Part shown: positions 8,184 to 16,879 of the stretch, piece after piece
Layout: every line of letters starts with the position of its first letter
Position numbering within the stretch: the first letter of the stretch is position 1
Assembly (NCBI RefSeq): GCF_900142755.1
Contig: NZ_FRCA01000002.1
Location: forward strand, 431,422-495,421
Source of the DNA: Halomonas cupida
Lineage (GTDB): Bacteria > Pseudomonadota > Gammaproteobacteria > Pseudomonadales > Halomonadaceae
Direction of reading: 5' to 3'
Length of the DNA: 64,000 nucleotides
The notes under the pieces: model-generated
Database searches by the model: none
The model's input: only the letters and a program-made list of their open reading frames with translations
Told to the model about the DNA's origin: nothing
Position numbers and translations under genes: made by a program

Positions 8184-11100
8184 AGGGCCTCCGCTGGCTC
8201 ATGCTGCCGCTCACCCTGCTGCGGCCTGAAGGGGGCCATCGGGTTGGGCACCAGACGCGCCTGCAGCTCGGCATCACCGAACATACGTCGCTTGGTCAGG
8301 GCTTCCACTTCATAGGTCGGCGCGAACACGTCAAACAGCTCGAAACGTTCACGATGCTGCGGATGGGACTGCTGGTAGGCAATCACTACATCGGCTGCCA
8401 TGGCCCAGAAGTCGTGTTCCTCCAGCGCGAAGTGGCGGCGCAGGAAGATCGCCATCTCGGCCAGCGCGATGAAGAAGAAGGCATCGCAGGAGAAATCACG
8501 CACGGCCTCGACGTCATCGGTGATGATGAAGGAGTTGCGATTGAGCGCAGCGTGACTGGCAGGCACCGGCTCCAGCTCCGGAGCCAGCTCGGGGCGAGCC
8601 AGATGCTCGGGGCTGTAGCGCACGCCGTCATGGAAGTCCTTGAGCGCAATACGCAACGGCCATCCGTCGCGGTGAATCACCACGATATTCTGGCCGTGGG
8701 ACTCCATGCCCAGCCCTTCGGCATACAGCATGTGGATGATCGGCAGCACACTGACCTGCAGCAGTTGGCGCGTCCAGGCTTCGAGTCCGAAGCGCTCGAT
8801 CCAGGGCTGGATGAAGGGTGTCTGCGAGCCATCGGCATGGCGCTGGTGCTGACTCAGGCCATTCAGTGGGACCGCCTGTTCACCGGGGCGCAGATACTGG
8901 CTGACGTTCTCGCGCCAGATCGCCCCCAGGGTGCCGTAGACCCCGGCGTAGCGCGAGGCATCAAAGGCACGCTCATCCACTGCAGCACCGGCAACCTCGC
9001 CGAGGATGGCAAATCCCAGTCCCCTTGCGGTGTCATCAGTTTCGATCAGCTGCTGCAGCCACTGGGTGATGATCGGGCCGTTGGTGACCGTGTGCCGGGC
9101 CAGAATCCGCGTGCTCGAGGTATTGGTGATGCTCAGTGCCAGCTTGACGTAGGGCCGCTGGCGATCCCGTGGCGCCAGGGTACGAATCGACTGCTGTGCG
9201 GAATAGATCGCCTCGCCCTGCCCCAGACAATGGACCTCACCACGGGACAGCTCGGGATACAGGACACTCACTGCGATGTGATTCCACTGCCAGGGGTGCA
9301 CCGGTATCAGCACCACGTCGTCGCGGGTCAGTTGCCGACTCTCCAGCCAGCGTTCCAACCGCGCCAGTACTTCACCCCCCGCCTCGGCATCAACAAACTC
9401 CCGAGTGGCAATGCGATCGACGCTGGAACAATGCGCCAGTCGCTTCGGCACCGCCAGCCACATCAGGCGAATCGGCAGCGCGAACTCCGGCCCGTAGCGG
9501 TGGTTGTCCTGCAGCGAGAATCCCAGCCGCGACTTGTAGCAGGGATGATAGCTGTGAGCATCGGTGAAGTAGTGCTCAAGAGCATCGGCATCCAACTGCT
9601 GCGGGTGCTCCAACCCCACCTGCTGATACGCTGCGGACTGCGCATCCTTGATCAGGGTCTGCTCCAGTTCATTGATGAAGCCGGACTGCATGGCGCCACT
9701 ACCGCCCCCTTCTCCCTGACCGAACTGCGCTCTCAGATCGGCGACCAGTTGCTGAAAACTCGGTGACTGCTCGTCGCCATCCGCACTCAGGAGGCAAATC
9801 GAGGCATAGTCGAGGCGGATCAGTTCGAAGCTGTCACACTGCCAACCGTCGATCTGATAGAGGTTGGCACCCAGCTCGATCAGAAAACGGCGATTGGCAT
9901 TTTCTCCTCCACTACACGACTCACGCTCACCTCCGCGCGGAAAGGGCGAAGCCTCGCGATAGCTCAAGACCTGCTCGTACAGCAAGGTCTGCAGCAACTG
10001 ACCAATCACGCGCTGCTGGACACGCGGATAGTGACGCCACTGGGCCTCGGCGGTGAAGGGGACAGCAATGCTGGTCTCACGTGGATCGGCCGGATTCTGG
10101 GTGGTGCAGTCGGCAAGGGAAAGCTGTGGCATGGAAGTCTCATGGTCGGAAATGAGATGCTCGGTAATGAAATGCTGCGCGGGGCGCGGATGACACAGGA
10201 AATCGGCGTGGGAGATGTTGTAGCCGTAGGCTCCCGCCAGCGGCAGGACCAGCAGGTCGCCGACCGCCACGTTCTGCAGATGGCGATGGCGGCTGAGCAC
10301 ATCCTTGGGTGTGCATAGCTGTCCCACGACGCTCCAGCTGCCGGACTCACCATCAACAGTCCCCGCCTGGGGCAGATGAATGACCGGGTGGTCATGGCTC
10401 TGGGCGGCAGGCAGGCGGAACTGATGGGTTCCTCCGCGGCAGACCAGGAAGCCTTCGCCATGGCTGAACTTGCGATCCAGTACCTCGATCACGTAATAGC
10501 CACAGAACGCGGTGAGGAAGCGGCCAATCTCGAAGCGTAGTCGAGGCGGGTTATGCATTGCGTTCAATTGGCTTTCCAATGACCGGCACAACGCCGGCCA
10601 GTCGAACTGCTGTTCGCCGCCCGGTTGGTCAATCAGATAGTTGACCCCAATGCCACCGCCGACGTTGAGTTGCACCAGCGCCTCGGGATTCCTGGCCAGC
10701 GCCTGCCATTCGGGCCAGCGCGCCAGATACCAGGCGATCAGTTGCTGGTGACGCTCGACGTCCTGCTGATGCGACATGGCATGAACATGAAAGCCCACCA
10801 ACTTCAGGTGACTGGCGTTGTCGACTGCCTGCACGGCCTCGGCCAGATCAGCCTCATCAATCCCGAAGGGCGTGGGAGCTCCAGCCATCTGCAAACGGCT
10901 GCCAGCCGCCTCGGGCAGGCTCGGATTGATACGCAGCAGTACCGACTGCGGCTGCCCCATGTCACGGGCGATATTCTGCAACCGCGCAATCTCACCCACA
11001 CTCTCGACATGGAAGGCCTCGATACCGTTGGCGATGGCCTGACGCATATCCGAATCCAGCTTGCCGGGACCGGACAACACCCAGGGCCGAGGCTGGGAAC

Positions 11101-11392
11101 AGCCACAGGCACGGGCAATCTCCCCGCCGGACGACAACTCGAATCCATCGACGATGGGCGCCAGGGTCTCGAGGATCGGTGCTTCGCTGTTGGCCTTGAT
11201 CGCGTAGTACAGCTCGACACCCTCGGGCAGCTCAGCCTTGAGTTGCCGAGCATGCCCGGACAGCGCATTCAAGTCATAGAAGAAGGCAGCCATGGGATCC
11301 GCCAACTGACGACGCTGGTTGCTGATCGCCTGAATCACGTTCAGCGGCAGATCCGCACGCGCCCCGGGGATGGCAATATTGAACTCAGACAT
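8177..11392 (-). CDS. Fused PLP decarboxylase (SbnH/AcsE-like) and NIS synthetase (SbnE/AcsD-like)
   Basis: A 1071-aa two-enzyme fusion. Residues 1 to about 415 are a fold-III PLP decarboxylase: the PLP lysine is Lys66 in YYAIKANSE, followed by the glycine-rich LNVGGGIGVNYLI, the CTPKDVL segment and GAYGYNISHADFL. Residues from about 421 are an IucA/IucC synthetase with YHPCYKSRLGF, HPWQWNH, KLALSITNTSSTRIL and SHGQNIVVIHRDG. In staphyloferrin B synthesis, SbnE joins citrate to a diamino acid and SbnH then decarboxylates that product, so this protein may join consecutive steps. Met421 (codon at 10130-10132) sits at the junction and may be the old start of the separate synthetase. It overlaps both neighbours by 7-8 bp. 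Confidence 0.92.
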   Translation of the reverse strand: MSEFNIAIPGARADLPLNVIQAISNQRRQLADPMAAFFYDLNALSGHARQLKAELPEGVELYYAIKANSEAPILETLAPIVDGFELSSGGEIARACGCSQPRPWVLSGPGKLDSDMRQAIANGIEAFHVESVGEIARLQNIARDMGQPQSVLLRINPSLPEAAGSRLQMAGAPTPFGIDEADLAEAVQAVDNASHLKLVGFHVHAMSHQQDVERHQQLIAWYLARWPEWQALARNPEALVQLNVGGGIGVNYLIDQPGGEQQFDWPALCRSLESQLNAMHNPPRLRFEIGRFLTAFCGYYVIEVLDRKFSHGEGFLVCRGGTHQFRLPAAQSHDHPVIHLPQAGTVDGESGSWSVVGQLCTPKDVLSRHRHLQNVAVGDLLVLPLAGAYGYNISHADFLCHPRPAQHFITEHLISDHETSMPQLSLADCTTQNPADPRETSIAVPFTAEAQWRHYPRVQQRVIGQLLQTLLYEQVLSYREASPFPRGGERESCSGGENANRRFLIELGANLYQIDGWQCDSFELIRLDYASICLLSADGDEQSPSFQQLVADLRAQFGQGEGGGSGAMQSGFINELEQTLIKDAQSAAYQQVGLEHPQQLDADALEHYFTDAHSYHPCYKSRLGFSLQDNHRYGPEFALPIRLMWLAVPKRLAHCSSVDRIATREFVDAEAGGEVLARLERWLESRQLTRDDVVLIPVHPWQWNHIAVSVLYPELSRGEVHCLGQGEAIYSAQQSIRTLAPRDRQRPYVKLALSITNTSSTRILARHTVTNGPIITQWLQQLIETDDTARGLGFAILGEVAGAAVDERAFDASRYAGVYGTLGAIWRENVSQYLRPGEQAVPLNGLSQHQRHADGSQTPFIQPWIERFGLEAWTRQLLQVSVLPIIHMLYAEGLGMESHGQNIVVIHRDGWPLRIALKDFHDGVRYSPEHLARPELAPELEPVPASHAALNRNSFIITDDVEAVRDFSCDAFFFIALAEMAIFLRRHFALEEHDFWAMAADVVIAYQQSHPQHRERFELFDVFAPTYEVEALTKRRMFGDAELQARLVPNPMAPFRPQQGERQHEPAEALC

Positions 11393-13175
11393 GCGCCACC
11401 TCTCTGCACCACGGGCTGGGTAACTGTACGTACTGAGCCTTGCGATCCGCCTCGGCCATCAGTCGCAGCTTGAAGTTGGTCTTGCAGGGAATCGGCTGGC
11501 CATCGAGTAGCGCATCCAGTTCGGGGGTCTCGATATCGAGCTGTTCGCGAACCTGGACCAGCTCTTCTCGCACCAGCTCCCACAGCGCATCGGATAACGC
11601 AGGGCGCTGCCAACTGAGCGCCAGAATCGCTTCGGAAAGATGGTTGATGAACAGGCAGTAGGCGATGCGATTCCAGCCCTGCTCGCGACTATAGGTCAGC
11701 GACTGACGTACCCGCGGATGAAGATTGCCCTCCCCGGCCAGCCAGTCGATTCCCTTGTCCTCAGTGAGCTTGACGCCCTCGAAGTCACGCAGCAGCACCT
11801 GACACGGACGTCCCTGGTCGTGAATCAGCACACAATTCTGCAGATGCGGCTCCATCACGATCCCGTGTCGGAAGAACAGTGCCAGTACCGGCTGTATCAA
11901 CACCGCCAGGTAGTCGCGGAACCAGTCGAGAATCAGCGACTCATCCGGCATCTCCTGGGAGTCGCCGTTGCCGAGGAAGGGCATCACCAGTGGTGACAGC
12001 TGGGCATCGCGGGCAAACAGGGTCGCGGTCAACAGGCAACGCGAGGCACCCTGATCACGACAGAAGTTCTCGCGCAGGATGATGCCAGTCTGCTCACGAA
12101 ACCAGGTATGGGTCTCACCTTTCGCCTCACTCGGTGCCCAATACAGGGTCGCTGGCTCCCGGGCGACACACAGCCCTGCCAACGCAGGATCATCGCGCTG
12201 CACCAGGTGGTGCATGATGCGGTCCACGACCAGAGTGCTCTCCAGCTCGTACCAGGCATTCTTGCGCACACAGTTGGTAATACGCACATTGAGCGAGCCC
12301 TTGATGAAGTAATCGTGGTCCTTGATATACCAGGTACGCATCGAGGCGGTGGGTCTGGCGATCAGGCCGGTTGCCCCAAGGTCGCGAATCACACCATCGC
12401 GCAGCAGTGCGGCGACACGCTCGTCTCGGCGGAACAGTTCAGCCTGGACCGGATGCATACTGATCACCGCATACTCGGCACTCTGGCGATGAGACTGGTC
12501 AGCCACCTGCGCCAGTGCTTGACTGGCACCGATACGGTTGGTCTCGACACACAGACCGTCACGGGGCACCTCGAACTGGTGAAGCGCTGTCTCCCCACCT
12601 AACTCCGGTGCGTGACGGTGAGCATTGTCCAGATTCGGCCATTGCCTGGCCTTGGGAGTCGGATGATTGGGATGTCCAAACAGGAGTCCCTGTTCACTGC
12701 GCGCATAGTCCTGAAGCGGGCGGAAGTCCTGATGGAGGGAAGCATGCCGCAGAACATCTTCCATCACCTGTCGACTTTGCGAGACCTGACCACTCAACTC
12801 ACTGTTTATTGAGCCTGTTTCTGAAGTTTCGTTGACACGGCAGTTATCCAGAAGCATAACCACCAGAGTATCGAAATCGGGACTATGCCACACATGGTCC
12901 CGGGGAGACTTTACATACACATCTGAACAATAATACTGGCTACCAATAGCAGACTTCCTGTCCACCAGAACAAGTAATGAAAGTTCTTCTGACCAACTGA
13001 CATGAAGTGGAATATCGATATATCTTGATGGTAACCCCTGATAATTATCAGGCCATTGATATTCCACAAGACCATCGGGAATGGCGATTTCCTTGATGAT
13101 GCAGTTCATCAGCGCATGCAGGGACGCATGCCGACTCGCCTCGCTCGGTGAGCAAGGTCTTGAGGGGATGTCCAT
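11385..13175 (-). CDS. NIS siderophore synthetase, SbnF/AcsC-like (IucA/IucC family)
   Basis: The first gene of the leftward biosynthetic operon, a 596-aa IucA/IucC synthetase. It shows LLFGHPNHPTPKARQ, HPVQAELF (a variant of the usual HPWQ), RPTASMRTWYI followed by LNVRITNCVRKNAW, and MEPHLQNCVLIHDQG. The C-terminal stretch CKTNFKLRLMAE...QLPSPW recalls the SbnF ending, so a type C role (adding the second amine) is likely but inferred. GGAG lies just upstream of the ATG at 13175. The first 130 codons look richer in A and T than the rest of the operon and match no motif I recognise. Confidence 0.9.
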   Translation of the reverse strand: MDIPSRPCSPSEASRHASLHALMNCIIKEIAIPDGLVEYQWPDNYQGLPSRYIDIPLHVSWSEELSLLVLVDRKSAIGSQYYCSDVYVKSPRDHVWHSPDFDTLVVMLLDNCRVNETSETGSINSELSGQVSQSRQVMEDVLRHASLHQDFRPLQDYARSEQGLLFGHPNHPTPKARQWPNLDNAHRHAPELGGETALHQFEVPRDGLCVETNRIGASQALAQVADQSHRQSAEYAVISMHPVQAELFRRDERVAALLRDGVIRDLGATGLIARPTASMRTWYIKDHDYFIKGSLNVRITNCVRKNAWYELESTLVVDRIMHHLVQRDDPALAGLCVAREPATLYWAPSEAKGETHTWFREQTGIILRENFCRDQGASRCLLTATLFARDAQLSPLVMPFLGNGDSQEMPDESLILDWFRDYLAVLIQPVLALFFRHGIVMEPHLQNCVLIHDQGRPCQVLLRDFEGVKLTEDKGIDWLAGEGNLHPRVRQSLTYSREQGWNRIAYCLFINHLSEAILALSWQRPALSDALWELVREELVQVREQLDIETPELDALLDGQPIPCKTNFKLRLMAEADRKAQYVQLPSPWCREVAHV

Positions 13176-13383
13176 AATCGCTCCGCAATGTTGACTTACC
13201 GTCTGACTCGATCATCGCTTGATGCTTTCAGATCCAGGATGACCACATGAGCCCTGCGCTACATTCCTTGCCTATTAACAGTCTGGTAAACATGGCGACA
13301 ACACCACGACACCAGCGCCTCCATTGCTAGTCACACTGCAGAGTTATTGGATTGGTATTATTATGAACTTGATTTCATTTGAC
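13176..13383 (-). promoter_or_regulatory. Upstream region of the NIS operon
   Basis: This AT-enriched gap must hold the promoter of the biosynthetic operon, as the receptor gene upstream ends in a terminator-like hairpin. I see no strong 19-bp Fur box. Only partial AT-rich similarity (GGTATTATTATGA near 13356) is visible, so Fur or AraC control is expected but not shown. Confidence 0.4.
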
Positions 13384-13422
13384 ACCTGGTGCCGGTCGTT
13401 TCCGTGACGGCCAGCACCAGGT
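13384..13422 (-). terminator. Long hairpin after the TonB receptor gene
   Basis: A 16-bp stem from ACCTGGTGCCGGTCGT and ACGGCCAGCACCAGGT with one mismatch and one G-T pair, and a 7-nt loop, lies 25 bp past the receptor stop. The T-tract is poor on both strands, so termination efficiency is uncertain. Confidence 0.6.
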
Positions 13423-13446
13423 TGTTTCATTTCTCGAGATCAAACG

Positions 13447-15648
13447 CTAGAAGTCGACGCTATAACCCAGCGTGACCGTACGTCCACGGCCGGCAAAGTA
13501 ACGGTCATCATTGACCAGTGCACTTTGCGAGTAGTAAGTGACGTAGTCCTCGTCCAACAGGTTGGCGACACCCACATTCACCTGACCGACCGGCAGCTCA
13601 TAACCCACGGCAGCATCGACCAGCAGATAGCCATCGAACTCGCGCTCTTCCTCATCGAAGCTCTTGTCGAAGGCATAGTTGGCCTGGACAAAGGAAGTGA
13701 ACTCCGGAGTCCAGCGCGCCGACCAGCTGGCGATCAGGCGATCCGGTGCCACATTCAGGCCATTGAGCTTGGCATCCAGGGAGCCGTTGTCGTCACTATC
13801 ATAGCGGCCGTCCATGTACGAATACGCCAGGCGGCCCTTGTGATTGGAGGTAAACTGATAATCCACAGAGGCTTCCACCCCTTCGATCTCGGTCTCCTCA
13901 CGCTTCAACACAAAGGCATCATTGACTTCCTCGACACGATCACCGAAATCGGAGGACGAGACGTAGTAGCTCAGCTCCGCACCCAGACGGTCGCCTTCGT
14001 AGCGCACACCGGTCTCGATGTTGTCGGTCACGATCGGGCGCAGGTTCTCGAAGTTATCGACGGAGCGGCCAGGCTCGCTGATGCCGCGCAGTGCTCGCCC
14101 TACATCGGGTACCGAGAAGCCTTCGGAGTAGTTGGCGAACAGATTCCAGTTCTCCACTGGCGTCCATACGGCACCGAAGTTGAACAGAGTCTCGTCGAAG
14201 CTCGGCGAACCACCTTCAACATCAACGCCGCCATTGGCCGCCACCGTCCGATAGCTGTCGATATCTAGCTTGGCATACTCATAACGCACCCCTGCCGAAA
14301 GCAGCAGTGAATCCACCGGACGCAATTCGAACTGCAGGAACGGCGAGATATCAGTGTACTGAATCGGTGGCACATAGGTGCGATCGGTCAGCCACAGATA
14401 CTGCTCGGTCTCGTCGACCATAGTGTCCAGGCCGCCAGTGATCTTGAGACGCTCGTCCCATAACTGGTCGTTGGTCAACGACAGCTTGGTGCCCCATTTC
14501 TGGGTCTCGGCCATGCTTTGATCGTAAAGCGTACCATCTGGCGCAATCGACGGATCCTGGAAGTTACCGGAATCGGTGGCACCAAATAGCGACTGGTAGT
14601 CCTGATAGTACGCAAGGGCACTGAGGTGCATACCTTCAAGGTCGTAGTTGTCGTAACTCAGGCCAGTGGTCCAGACCTCGTTGAAGGGGGCGTCGCCTTC
14701 CGGTGTGCCACTTTCGGAAGTGGTCGGGACACCATTTTCCCGATCACCGGTAACACTGACGTAATCGCCGTTGCCTTCGATATCATAATGATTGACGGTG
14801 AACTGCAGGCGCTGATTATCATCGATCCAGTAAGCCAGCTTGCCGAGGATGTCGTAGCTGCGCGAATCCATCAGGTCGCCCTGGGTGTTATCGACCCCGA
14901 TGTAGTCGCCATCACCATCGAGGAACATCCCCTGATCCTCATAGCCGACAGAGAACAGGTAATCGAAGTCTCCGGCATTACCACTCAGGCCATAGTTGAC
15001 CTTGTAACTGTTGGTCTCGGACTTGAGCTGACTGGTCGGCGTGGTCATCTGTACATCGACGTGCTGATTGAACGACCCCGGCTCCGGGCGACGCGTGATG
15101 ATATTGATGACGCCGCCGGCAGCGCCGATGCCGTTGGTGGCATTGGCTCCCTGGATCACCTCGATGTGATCGACCATCGAATAATCGATGGTGTGGGCTT
15201 CGCGGCCGGTGGGACGCAGCGGGTTGGACTGTGGAATACCGTCGATCAGGATCAGCGGCCGCCTGCCACGCAAGGTCTCGCCACTGCCGCTCATCTTCTG
15301 ACGGCTCGGCGAGTAGGACGGTAGCAGGTTGCTCAGGATCTGCGAGGAATCGGTGGTCACCTGCAGCTGCTGCTGGATTTCCTCGTTGGTGATGATACGC
15401 ACGGTCTGCGGGGAGTCCTCAACCGTGGTCCCGGTACGCGAGGCCGTTACCACCATCACATCTGCGGGTTCCGTCCGTGCACTAGTCTGTTCAGAAGTAC
15501 CCGGCTGCTCGGAAGTGGCTGGCTGCTCGGAAACACCGGACTGTTCGGAAAAGGCTGGCTCAGCGGGGTTGGCCTCCTGAGCAAGGCCCGGAGCAGAGAC
15601 GGCCAACCCAAGCATGGACACTGTCGGCCAGAGTGCATGGCGTTTCAT
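13447..15648 (-). CDS. TonB-dependent ferric siderophore receptor (carboxylate locus)
   Basis: A 733-aa outer-membrane gated channel that probably imports the ferric form of the siderophore made by the adjacent operon. There is a signal peptide ending near APGLA|QEA, a low-complexity linker (residues 33-56), a TonB box-like PADVMVVTASR, then a plug domain with LRGRRPLILIDGIPQSN, VIQGANATNGIGAAGGVINIITRRPE, and a beta-barrel ending in aromatic VDF. The linker consists of four 6-residue SEQ repeats. A good Fur-like site lies about 65 bp upstream of the start. The ligand is inferred from location. Confidence 0.93.
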   Translation of the reverse strand: MKRHALWPTVSMLGLAVSAPGLAQEANPAEPAFSEQSGVSEQPATSEQPGTSEQTSARTEPADVMVVTASRTGTTVEDSPQTVRIITNEEIQQQLQVTTDSSQILSNLLPSYSPSRQKMSGSGETLRGRRPLILIDGIPQSNPLRPTGREAHTIDYSMVDHIEVIQGANATNGIGAAGGVINIITRRPEPGSFNQHVDVQMTTPTSQLKSETNSYKVNYGLSGNAGDFDYLFSVGYEDQGMFLDGDGDYIGVDNTQGDLMDSRSYDILGKLAYWIDDNQRLQFTVNHYDIEGNGDYVSVTGDRENGVPTTSESGTPEGDAPFNEVWTTGLSYDNYDLEGMHLSALAYYQDYQSLFGATDSGNFQDPSIAPDGTLYDQSMAETQKWGTKLSLTNDQLWDERLKITGGLDTMVDETEQYLWLTDRTYVPPIQYTDISPFLQFELRPVDSLLLSAGVRYEYAKLDIDSYRTVAANGGVDVEGGSPSFDETLFNFGAVWTPVENWNLFANYSEGFSVPDVGRALRGISEPGRSVDNFENLRPIVTDNIETGVRYEGDRLGAELSYYVSSSDFGDRVEEVNDAFVLKREETEIEGVEASVDYQFTSNHKGRLAYSYMDGRYDSDDNGSLDAKLNGLNVAPDRLIASWSARWTPEFTSFVQANYAFDKSFDEEEREFDGYLLVDAAVGYELPVGQVNVGVANLLDEDYVTYYSQSALVNDDRYFAGRGRTVTLGYSVDF
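15481..15552 (-). repeat. Four 18-bp repeats in the receptor's N-terminal linker
   Basis: Four 6-residue units (FSEQSG, VSEQPA, TSEQPG, TSEQTS) sit between the signal peptide and the TonB box. Repeat number could change linker length without breaking the frame. Confidence 0.85.
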
Positions 15649-15710
15649 TGAATGGTGTATCCCTTGTTATTGCTCAAAACAGAGCTGGAGCTCAAGATAT
15701 TGGAGATTAT

Positions 15711-15729
15711 CGTAATGAGAATGATTATC
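15711..15729. promoter_or_regulatory. Fur box-like site upstream of the TonB receptor
   Basis: CGTAATGAGAATGATTATC matches the classical 19-bp Fur consensus GATAATGATAATCATTATC at 15 of 19 positions. It lies 63 bp upstream of the receptor ATG, in the divergent gap between the receptor and the ABC ATPase. Confidence 0.8.
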
Positions 15730-15941
15730 TTAAAGAATTGAGGCACATTCTGTCTACCTGTATTGGCATAGTTTCTCCTCCCCATACCAGCACGGCCTCG
15801 TGCCTCCATCGAGATCACCACAGCTATCGCCAATGTCCCATGGTCACGGCCTCAGCGTCTCTCCGGCTCGCCTCCGTCAGACCGCCTTCCAACCGTCCTT
15901 CCAGCGCCCTGTCCAGCTCCCAGAGGATCACGCCTTCGATT

Positions 15942-15960
15942 GAAAATGAGAATGTTTTGT
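15942..15960. promoter_or_regulatory. Second Fur box-like site, upstream of the ABC ATPase
   Basis: GAAAATGAGAATGTTTTGT matches the Fur consensus at 12 of 19 positions. It is 46 bp before the chosen ATPase start, on the other side of the divergent gap from the site at 15711. Confidence 0.6.
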
Positions 15961-16006
15961 CATAGTGTGCAGCAGCTTCCATGACCATCCATCGAGCCGG
16001 TTATCC

Positions 16007-16879
16007 ATGCCCGTCACACCGCCCAGACCTACTGCTTCTCCTCGCCTATGTGGCGAAGGCCTGCATGCCGGCTATGAATCGCGGCGAGTGCTGGATGATG
16101 TCGACCTGAGTGTTGCCGAAGGCAAGGTCACGATACTGCTGGGTCCCAACGGTAGCGGTAAGTCGACGCTGCTCAAGACACTGGCCCGTACACTCAAGCC
16201 CAGCGGCGGGCAGATCCTCCTCGATGGCAAGGATATCCATCAGCGCTCCTCGCGGGATGTGGCCTGCCGTCTCGGTATCCTGCCCCAGGGTCCCACGGCG
16301 CCCGAGGGCCTGACCGTGCGTCAGTTGGTCGCCATGGGGCGCTTTCCCCATCAGCGGTTGTGGCGCCGGGATTCTGCAGAGGATGAACGTGCCATTGCCG
16401 ATGCCATGGCCTATACCGATGTCACCGATTTTGCCGAACGGGGCGTCGATGCCCTCTCCGGCGGCCAGCGTCAACGCTGCTGGATCGCCATGGTGCTGGC
16501 CCAGAACACCGACCTGATTCTGCTCGACGAGCCGACGACCTTCCTTGATCTCAAGGTACAGGTCGACCTGCTCGAACTGCTCACGCGGCTGGCCCATGAA
16601 CACGGTCGTACGCTGCTGGTGGTGCTGCATGACCTCAACCTGGCAGCGGCCTACGCGGACCATTTGGTGATGATGCGTGATGGGCGTATTGTCGAGAGTG
16701 GGACGCCACAACAGGTCTTCACCGCCGCCAACCTCAAACGAGTCTTCGAGCTTGATGCCGAGGTGATCCGCGACCCACGCAGCGGTAGCCTGATCTGTGT
16801 ACCGCAGCGTGTTCGCCCCTCCTCACCAACACTAGATACCGCCGGTGACAGCCCTGGAACGGAGCACCGAATGTCATGA
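16007..16879 (+). CDS. Ferric siderophore ABC transporter ATP-binding protein
   Basis: A FepC/FecE-like ATPase of 290 aa that would drive iron-siderophore import. Walker A is GPNGSGKST (residues 46-54), the Q-loop region is RLGILPQGP, the signature LSGGQRQR and Walker B DLILLDEPTTF, and the switch His is in VVLHDLNLAAAY. An in-frame GTG at 15965 would overlap the Fur-like site, so I prefer the ATG at 16007. The binding protein and permeases at 1378-4548 lack an ATPase and this one lacks permeases, so they probably form one importer. Its stop overlaps the next ATG (ATGA). Confidence 0.9.
   Translation: MPVTPPRPTASPRLCGEGLHAGYESRRVLDDVDLSVAEGKVTILLGPNGSGKSTLLKTLARTLKPSGGQILLDGKDIHQRSSRDVACRLGILPQGPTAPEGLTVRQLVAMGRFPHQRLWRRDSAEDERAIADAMAYTDVTDFAERGVDALSGGQRQRCWIAMVLAQNTDLILLDEPTTFLDLKVQVDLLELLTRLAHEHGRTLLVVLHDLNLAAAYADHLVMMRDGRIVESGTPQQVFTAANLKRVFELDAEVIRDPRSGSLICVPQRVRPSSPTLDTAGDSPGTEHRMS

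Noticed and set aside
8201..9766. A 521-aa open frame on the + strand opposite the fusion gene
   Set aside because: It is antisense to a well-supported NIS synthetase and has no motif; long antisense frames are common in GC-rich coding sequence.
5356..13175. Assignment as an aerobactin or vibrioferrin cluster
   Set aside because: There is no lysine hydroxylase or acetyltransferase (aerobactin) and no ATP-grasp PvsA-like gene (vibrioferrin), whereas the SbnG-like gene and three synthetases fit staphyloferrin B or achromobactin.
13525..15324. Long + strand frames across the first receptor
   Set aside because: They are complementary to an obvious TonB receptor gene with signal peptide, plug and barrel; no independent evidence.
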